Positions 1 through 5,086 of a DNA stretch of 5,086 bases are shown here, piece by piece (within the stretch, counting starts at the first letter, position 1; every line of letters begins with the position of its first letter). A program made the translations under genes and the position numbers. Source of the DNA: CAYGKP01 sp964350605. GTDB lineage: Bacteria > Bacteroidota > Bacteroidia > Cytophagales > JAAEPT01. The DNA lies in NCBI GenBank assembly GCA_964350605.1, contig CAYGKP010000181.1, positions 1-5,086 of the forward strand, read 5' to 3'. The notes under the pieces were generated by a model. The model searched no databases, was not told the origin of the DNA, and was given only the letters and a program-made list of their open reading frames with translations.

Positions 1-1272
<1,272 letters not shown>

Positions 1273-1274
1273 GC

Positions 1275-1281
1275 AGGGAGG
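1275..1281 (-). promoter_or_regulatory. Pyrimidine-rich leader motif before lpdA; no Shine-Dalgarno
   Basis: On the minus strand CCTCCCT ends 2 nt before the lpdA ATG, inside a longer pyrimidine tract (TTTCCCTCCCTGC). No AGGAGG-like sequence is present at the usual distance. The same heptamer directly precedes fabG. Weak or absent Shine-Dalgarno sequences are known for Bacteroidota. Whether this motif acts in translation or is chance is unknown. Confidence 0.4.
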
Positions 1282-1315
1282 GAAAGAGGGAAACGATACG
1301 TTGATGAGGGTATGG

Positions 1316-1346
1316 CAAAGTTAGCCGAAAGGCCCTCTTCCCCAAA
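1316..1346 (-). promoter_or_regulatory. Bacteroidota-type promoter driving lpdA
   Basis: Read on the minus strand, TTTG (1346-1343) is followed by exactly 19 bp and then TAACTTTG (1323-1316). This matches the published Bacteroidota housekeeping consensus, a -33 TTTG and a -7 TAnnTTTG. Transcription would start roughly at 1308-1311, giving a leader of about 36-40 nt before the lpdA ATG. The -7 box is the left arm of a perfect inverted repeat shared with the fabG promoter. Confidence 0.82.
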
Positions 1347-1387
1347 CGCCTTTTCGCGCCCATAGTTCATGGCCTTCGATTCGCGGG

Positions 1388-1418
1388 CTTGCGCCCCGGC
1401 GGAAGGCGGCTAACTTTG
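1388..1418 (+). promoter_or_regulatory. Bacteroidota-type promoter driving fabG and downstream genes
   Basis: CTTG (TTG at 1389-1391) is followed by exactly 19 bp and then TAACTTTG (1411-1418). The -7 box fits TAnnTTTG fully, and the -33 element matches three of four bases. Transcription would begin around 1423-1426, leaving a short leader of about 22-25 nt before the fabG ATG. No other promoter of this type was noticed before the VWA or lipoprotein genes, so all three probably share this one. Confidence 0.8.
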
Positions 1419-1440
1419 CCCCACACAACCAACCCAATTT

Positions 1441-1447
1441 CCTCCCT
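1441..1447 (+). promoter_or_regulatory. Pyrimidine-rich leader motif before fabG; no Shine-Dalgarno
   Basis: CCTCCCT directly abuts the fabG ATG, preceded by AATTT. It is the same heptamer that precedes lpdA on the other strand. It has the polarity of the 16S anti-Shine-Dalgarno sequence itself, so it cannot base-pair with it. The start at 1448 rests on protein alignment to the family, not on a ribosome binding site. Confidence 0.4.
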
Positions 1448-2194
1448 ATGGGACTTCTTGACGGCAAAGTCGCCCTGATCACCGGGGCCTCCAAAGGCAT
1501 TGGCCGCGCGATGGCGGAAGCCTTCGTGGCACAAGGCGCGAAGCTGGCCTTCACCTATCTTTCCAGCGTCGAGAAGGGCCAAGCCCTTGAGGCCGAGCTC
1601 GGCAAAGGCGGCGCAACCGTGAAAGGCTTCCGCTCGGATGCCTCCGAGTTTGACGCGGCTCAAAAACTAGTCGACGACGTGATCGCCGAATTCGGCCAGA
1701 TCGACATCATCGTCAACAACGCGGGGATCACCCGCGACACCCTTTTGCTCCGCATGAGCGAGGAACAGTACGACGAAGTGCTGCGCGTGAATCTTAAAAG
1801 TGTCTTCAACTTGACCAAAGCGGCCATCAAACCAATGATGAAGCAGCGTTCGGGTTCGTTTATTAACGTTTCGTCGGTTGTCGGCATTCGCGGCAACGCG
1901 GGCCAGGCCAACTACGCCGCCTCGAAAGCGGGCATCATTGGCTTCACCAAGTCGGTCGCGTTGGAACTGGGTTCACGTGGCATTCGCTCGAACGTGCTTG
2001 CACCGGGCTTCATCGCCACCGAGATGACTGACGCCTTGGACGAAAAGACCATGGCCGAATGGACCAAAGGCATTCCCCTGCAACGTGCGGGTGATCCTGC
2101 GGAAGTCGCCGACGCGGCGGTGTTCCTGGCCAGCGACTTGAGCCGTTATGTCACCGGGCAAGTGCTGCAGGTGGACGGCGGCATGTTGACCTAA
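1448..2194 (+). CDS. fabG: 3-oxoacyl-[acyl-carrier-protein] reductase FabG
   Basis: This cytoplasmic short-chain dehydrogenase makes the NADPH-dependent reduction of 3-oxoacyl-ACP to 3-hydroxyacyl-ACP in each round of type II fatty-acid elongation. The 248-residue length is typical. Visible are the cofactor motif TGASKGIG (12-19), NNAG (90-93), and the full catalytic tetrad N115, S143, Y156 and K160 (YAASK). APG (185-187) and a C-terminal VTGQVLQVDGGM complete the FabG pattern, and the TRD segment after NNAGI is typical of true FabG. The ATG at 1448 gives the usual N-terminus and has a promoter about 30 bp upstream. The gene is divergent from lpdA and is followed after 18 bp by the VWA protein gene. 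The rest of a fab cluster (fabD, acpP, fabF) is not next to it here. A role in another ketoreduction, such as acetoacetyl-CoA reduction, cannot be fully excluded by sequence. Confidence 0.95.
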   Translation: MGLLDGKVALITGASKGIGRAMAEAFVAQGAKLAFTYLSSVEKGQALEAELGKGGATVKGFRSDASEFDAAQKLVDDVIAEFGQIDIIVNNAGITRDTLLLRMSEEQYDEVLRVNLKSVFNLTKAAIKPMMKQRSGSFINVSSVVGIRGNAGQANYAASKAGIIGFTKSVALELGSRGIRSNVLAPGFIATEMTDALDEKTMAEWTKGIPLQRAGDPAEVADAAVFLASDLSRYVTGQVLQVDGGMLT

Positions 2195-2208
2195 TCCGCC
2201 CGGGCGGA
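2195..2208. repeat. 14-bp perfect palindrome between fabG and the VWA gene
   Basis: TCCGCCCGGGCGGA begins on the base after the fabG TAA and ends 4 bp before the next ATG. It is perfectly self-complementary. In RNA it could fold as a 5-bp stem with a CCGG loop. No T-run follows, so it is not a standard terminator. It fills the place where a ribosome binding site for the next gene would be. It may affect translational coupling, RNA processing or protein binding; none of these is shown by the sequence. Confidence 0.6.
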
Positions 2209-2212
2209 CACG

Positions 2213-4279
2213 ATGTCGGGCTTCGAGCTGCATACCACCGCCCACCCGGCCTTCTTCCTGCTGTGCCTTTTGGTCGGCGCGGGCTACGCGGCCCTGCTCT
2301 ACTATAAGACCAAGGGCCCTTGGCGCCTTGCTTGGCGGCGAACGCTGGCGGCGTTTCGCTTCCTCTCGGTTTCGCTGATCTGTTACCTGCTGATGGAGCC
2401 CTACGTGCGCCACACCAGCAGCGAAGCAGCCAAACCCTTGACGGCCATTGTCCTCGACCGCTCGGCTTCGATTCCGCTGGGCGAAGATTCCCTGCGCCTG
2501 ACCCGGCTGGGCGAAGAGGTCGCCTCGCTGGAAACAGCCCTGCGCGAGGCAGGCAAGGAAGTCTTGGTTCTCGACCTGCAAGGCACCCTGACCCCAGCGG
2601 ACAGTTTCTGGTATCCCGGTGGGCAAACCGATTTGTCGGGGGCACTCGCTGCGCTCGGCCAAAACATCGATGTGAACAACCTGACCCAAGTCCTCTTAGT
2701 CAGCGACGGGATCGTGACGGCCGGTCTGCACCCACGTGGAGAAGACCAGCCCTACCCCGTTTACACCCTCGGTCTTGGCGATCCGCGCCCTCGGAATGAC
2801 GTCGCGATGCGCGACCTGGCCCACAACCGCTTGGCCTACAAGGGCAACAAATTTCCCTTGGTCGCCCGCGTGGTTCAAACGGGCTTTGAAGGCAACGCCA
2901 CCGAAGTCGTCCTGCGGGAAGGCAAGTCCATCCTTGCGCGCCAGCCGATCAACCTGCCCGCCGATGGCGTACCCCAGGAAGTTCAATTCGAAATCGAAGC
3001 GAAGACCGAAGGCATCCACCAGTATGTCGTCGAAGTTCGCGCAATCACGGGGGAATACACGACAGCCAACAACACCCTCTCGGCCTTTGTCGAAGTGATT
3101 GATGCGCGGGACCGGGTACTGATCGCCGCCCTCGCGCCGCATCCCGATGTGAAGGCGATCCGCAGCGCACTCGAAGAAGTCAGTGGCCTGGAAGTGATCG
3201 TCGCCGTTCACAGCCGGGGCGACCGTTTGCCCGAGGGTCCGTTCAGCGCCATCCTCTTGCACCAACTTCCCGCGTACGGCGGTGCGGGGAGCGACTGGCT
3301 CGCCCGCCTGGAACGAATGAACGTGCCCCTCGCCTACTTGGCCGGTACCCAAAGCGACCTGGGCCAACTCGACAGCCGATTTGCCGCCTTAGAGGGCGAT
3401 GCCCAGCGCCCGTGGAGTCAAGAAGCCAAGCCGACGTTGAATCCCAACTTCACGGCCTTCCAACCCAGCTCGGAACTCAGCGAAGCGATGAAAAACTGGC
3501 CCCCGCTCCTGATGCCAGCGGCTTCCTGGACGGGCGGCGGATCGAGCGTGCTCTTGCGGGACGAGCGACGCGGCGCGGCGATGCTCTACCTGGACGAAGC
3601 GGGCGGGCAACGGCGCAGTTTGTTTGTCGGCGAGGGATTGTGGCGCTGGCGGTTGGCCGAGTTCGCCAAGAACGAAAGTCACGCGGCCTTCGACGATTTG
3701 ATTCAGAAATGGGTGCAATGGCAATCGGTCCGCAAGGATCGAAAGCGACTGGACGTGCGCAGCCTGCGCCGCCGTTACGGGCAAGGCCAACGCGTGGACG
3801 TGCGGGTCGAGACGTATGACCAAGCCTACGATCCGGTCTACGGCGTGCCCGCGAAAATTCGCCTGTTACAAGACGGCAAAGAAATCCGAAAGTACGAGGC
3901 GACTAGTTCGTTGGCCAGCCATCAACTGAGCCTCTCGGACCTGCCCGCTGGGGCCTACACCTTGGAGGCCCGCGCCAACATGAACGGCCAAACCCAACTG
4001 GCCCGCAGCGCCTTCATCGTCGATGCCTACTCGCTCGAAGCCAGCGACCTTCGGGCGAACCATGACCTGCTGCGTGGCCTATCGAACAGCAGCGGCGGTC
4101 GCTTCGCCCCTGTCGATTCGTTGGACGTCCTCTCCGACATCTTGCTGCGCGACGAACCCGAACGCCTGCATTCGCAAACGCGCACCAGTCCCGCGCTGCA
4201 TGCTTGGTGGCTGCTCGCCCTGATCCTCACCCTATTGGTTGCCGAATGGGCCGCGCGTCGCTACCTGGGTGGCTATTAG
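2213..4279 (+). CDS. Membrane-anchored VWA-domain protein, BatA-like architecture
   Basis: The 688-residue protein has three predicted membrane helices: about 13-31, 45-63 and, at the C-terminus, 664-681. Between them, on one side of the inner membrane (likely periplasmic), come a VWA-like domain from about residue 76, an Ig-like beta-rich stretch (about 195-290), and an alpha/beta region (about 300-400) resembling the glutamine-amidotransferase-like folds of such proteins. A second beta-rich segment (about 525-605) precedes the last helix. The metal-ion-dependent adhesion site looks intact: D82-x-S84-x-S86, T139-D140 and S164-D165-G166. I recall similar proteins from many Bacteroidota, usually annotated only as VWA or hypothetical proteins. 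VWA domains mediate metal-dependent protein contacts; the partner is unknown. There is no Shine-Dalgarno sequence, and the ATG lies 18 bp after fabG. The 3' end overlaps the lipoprotein gene by 34 bp. The fold of the middle region is inferred. Confidence 0.85.
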   Translation: MSGFELHTTAHPAFFLLCLLVGAGYAALLYYKTKGPWRLAWRRTLAAFRFLSVSLICYLLMEPYVRHTSSEAAKPLTAIVLDRSASIPLGEDSLRLTRLGEEVASLETALREAGKEVLVLDLQGTLTPADSFWYPGGQTDLSGALAALGQNIDVNNLTQVLLVSDGIVTAGLHPRGEDQPYPVYTLGLGDPRPRNDVAMRDLAHNRLAYKGNKFPLVARVVQTGFEGNATEVVLREGKSILARQPINLPADGVPQEVQFEIEAKTEGIHQYVVEVRAITGEYTTANNTLSAFVEVIDARDRVLIAALAPHPDVKAIRSALEEVSGLEVIVAVHSRGDRLPEGPFSAILLHQLPAYGGAGSDWLARLERMNVPLAYLAGTQSDLGQLDSRFAALEGDAQRPWSQEAKPTLNPNFTAFQPSSELSEAMKNWPPLLMPAASWTGGGSSVLLRDERRGAAMLYLDEAGGQRRSLFVGEGLWRWRLAEFAKNESHAAFDDLIQKWVQWQSVRKDRKRLDVRSLRRRYGQGQRVDVRVETYDQAYDPVYGVPAKIRLLQDGKEIRKYEATSSLASHQLSLSDLPAGAYTLEARANMNGQTQLARSAFIVDAYSLEASDLRANHDLLRGLSNSSGGRFAPVDSLDVLSDILLRDEPERLHSQTRTSPALHAWWLLALILTLLVAEWAARRYLGGY

Positions 4280-5086
4280 GTAGCTGGCTCGTCGCCCTGA
4301 CACTTTGGAGTTGTAGCCCGGAGTGCGAGAAGCCCGCGCTGTCGTTCTATCATTGGGAAAGCACCCTCGACTTAACGGAGGAGGAGCAGAAACGCCTGAA
4401 CGAGCATCAGGTCAAGCGGCTGTACGTACGCTTCTTCGATGTGGATGTGTCGGGTTCGGGCCAGCCACAGCCGGTCGGGCCATTGTCAACGGAAGTCAAC
4501 GGACTGGGCACGCTCGAAGTGGTTCCGGTTGTCTTTCTTACCAATCGGACCTTTCTGAACCTCGCCGAAGGCCAGGAAATCGACCTGGCTCGAAACGTCG
4601 CCAAGCGGATTTCGTGGATGGCCGATTCGATGGGCTGCCAATTGGCTGGCGAGGTGCAGTTCGACTGCGACTGGACGGGGTCGACGCGGGCGATTTTCTT
4701 CTCGTTTCTCGAAGCCGTACGCAAGGAATTGCCGGAGGGCACCGTGCTTTCCTCGACAATTCGCTTGCACCAAGTGAGCGATTGGCGGGGAACGGGCGTG
4801 CCGCCTGTCGACCGCGGCGCGCTCATGTGTTACAACGTCGGCAGCTTGAATTCGGTGGGCGACAGCAACTCGATTTTAGACCCTGCGTTGGTCGAGCCCT
4901 ACCTTACCTCCCTGGCAGACTACCCCCTACCCCTCGACATGGCCTTACCGATTTTCAGTTGGGGCGTGGTGCGGCGCGGCCAGGGGGTGGTTCACCTCTA
5001 TGAAGGGCTGCGGGCGGACGAGTTAGCCGATGCCCAGGAAGCCCAACTCGTGAGCGAGGTGCGTTTCCAAGTCGTGGAAAGCCATT
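4246..5086 (+). CDS. Predicted lipoprotein, conserved family of unknown function, partial
   Basis: The frame is open from ATG at 4246 to the window edge (280 codons, no stop), so the C-terminus is missing. It begins inside the last 34 bp of the VWA gene, in another frame. Residues 1-22 form a signal peptide (R3, then a hydrophobic core at 9-21) ending in the lipobox-like LWSC with C23 as the lipidated cysteine, so it should sit in the outer or inner membrane facing the periplasm or cell surface. The mature part is rich in motifs I associate with a Bacteroidota-only family: FYHW (34-37), LYVRFFDVD (59-67), VPVVFLTNRTF (93-103), QFDCDW (138-143), IRLHQ (172-176), GVPPVDRG (184-191) and LPIFSWG (234-240). 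Alternating strand motifs suggest a TIM-barrel, glycoside-hydrolase-like fold; this is inference. No family number or substrate can be given. The upstream ATG is the only one that adds a signal peptide. Confidence 0.85.
   Translation, partial: MGRASLPGWLLGSWLVALTLWSCSPECEKPALSFYHWESTLDLTEEEQKRLNEHQVKRLYVRFFDVDVSGSGQPQPVGPLSTEVNGLGTLEVVPVVFLTNRTFLNLAEGQEIDLARNVAKRISWMADSMGCQLAGEVQFDCDWTGSTRAIFFSFLEAVRKELPEGTVLSSTIRLHQVSDWRGTGVPPVDRGALMCYNVGSLNSVGDSNSILDPALVEPYLTSLADYPLPLDMALPIFSWGVVRRGQGVVHLYEGLRADELADAQEAQLVSEVRFQVVESH

Larger units (their letters stand above)
1314..1420. repeat. Perfect 14-bp inverted repeat containing both -7 boxes
   Basis: GGCAAAGTTAGCCG at 1314-1327 is the exact reverse complement of CGGCTAACTTTGCC at 1407-1420. 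The arms are separated by 79 bp, and their centres are 93 bp apart, close to nine helical turns. Each arm holds the TAACTTTG box of one divergent promoter. The identity covers bases on both sides of the box (CGGC before, CC after), beyond the promoter consensus. It could be a paired operator for a shared regulator or the trace of a local inverted duplication. Confidence 0.85.

Noticed and set aside
1324..1333. Small hairpin GCC-GAAA-GGC with a GNRA-type loop
   Set aside because: It lies in the spacer of the lpdA promoter and upstream of both predicted transcription starts, so it is probably not transcribed. A 3-bp stem is also too short to be meaningful.
1360..1372. Short inverted repeat CCAT-AGTTC-ATGG between the two promoters
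   Set aside because: A 4-bp stem is expected by chance, and nothing else supports an operator here, although its place midway between the promoters was noted.
1973..3367. Two minus-strand ORFs (238 and 223 codons) opposite fabG and the VWA gene
   Set aside because: Both are antisense to well-supported genes, have no family features, and are expected from high-GC codon bias.
4323..5003. Plus-strand ORF of 226 codons near the right end
   Set aside because: It is in a different frame from the lipoprotein. Its product is Arg- and Gly-rich and has no domain features, while the overlapping lipoprotein frame has a signal peptide and conserved-looking motifs throughout.

Overview
The window most likely comes from a high-GC member of the Bacteroidota (about 60% GC by eye), probably an environmental or metagenome-assembled genome, given the internal run of 10 Ns. 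Three things support this. The only recognisable promoters match the Bacteroidota -33/-7 pattern (TTTG or TTG, 19 bp, TAACTTTG). No start codon has a purine-rich Shine-Dalgarno sequence. The last two proteins and the dihydrolipoyl dehydrogenase also look like families I know from Bacteroidota; that point is from memory, not from a search.

Layout. Positions 1-1272 (minus strand) hold most of a dihydrolipoyl dehydrogenase gene; its 3' end lies outside the window, and 10 Ns fall in its conserved Ile-Gly-Asp motif. Positions 1273-1447 are a divergent intergenic region with back-to-back promoters whose -7 boxes sit in a perfect 14-bp inverted repeat. On the plus strand follow fabG (1448-2194), a 14-bp perfect palindrome right after its stop codon, a 688-residue membrane-anchored von Willebrand A (VWA) protein (2213-4279), and a lipoprotein gene (4246 to beyond 5086). 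The lipoprotein gene overlaps the VWA gene by 34 bp and has no stop in the window, so a simple ORF search misses it.

How the genes may work together. Dihydrolipoyl dehydrogenase (E3 of pyruvate and 2-oxoacid dehydrogenases) and FabG (fatty-acid elongation) sit on either side of production and use of acetyl-CoA, and they share a symmetric promoter region. The VWA protein and the lipoprotein appear to be translationally linked and to form an uncharacterised envelope module, read from the fabG promoter unless an internal promoter exists. I see no mobile element, CRISPR array, RNA gene or clear intrinsic terminator. The most interesting content is the mirrored promoter pair and the VWA-lipoprotein pair, not an obvious new defence or mobile system.
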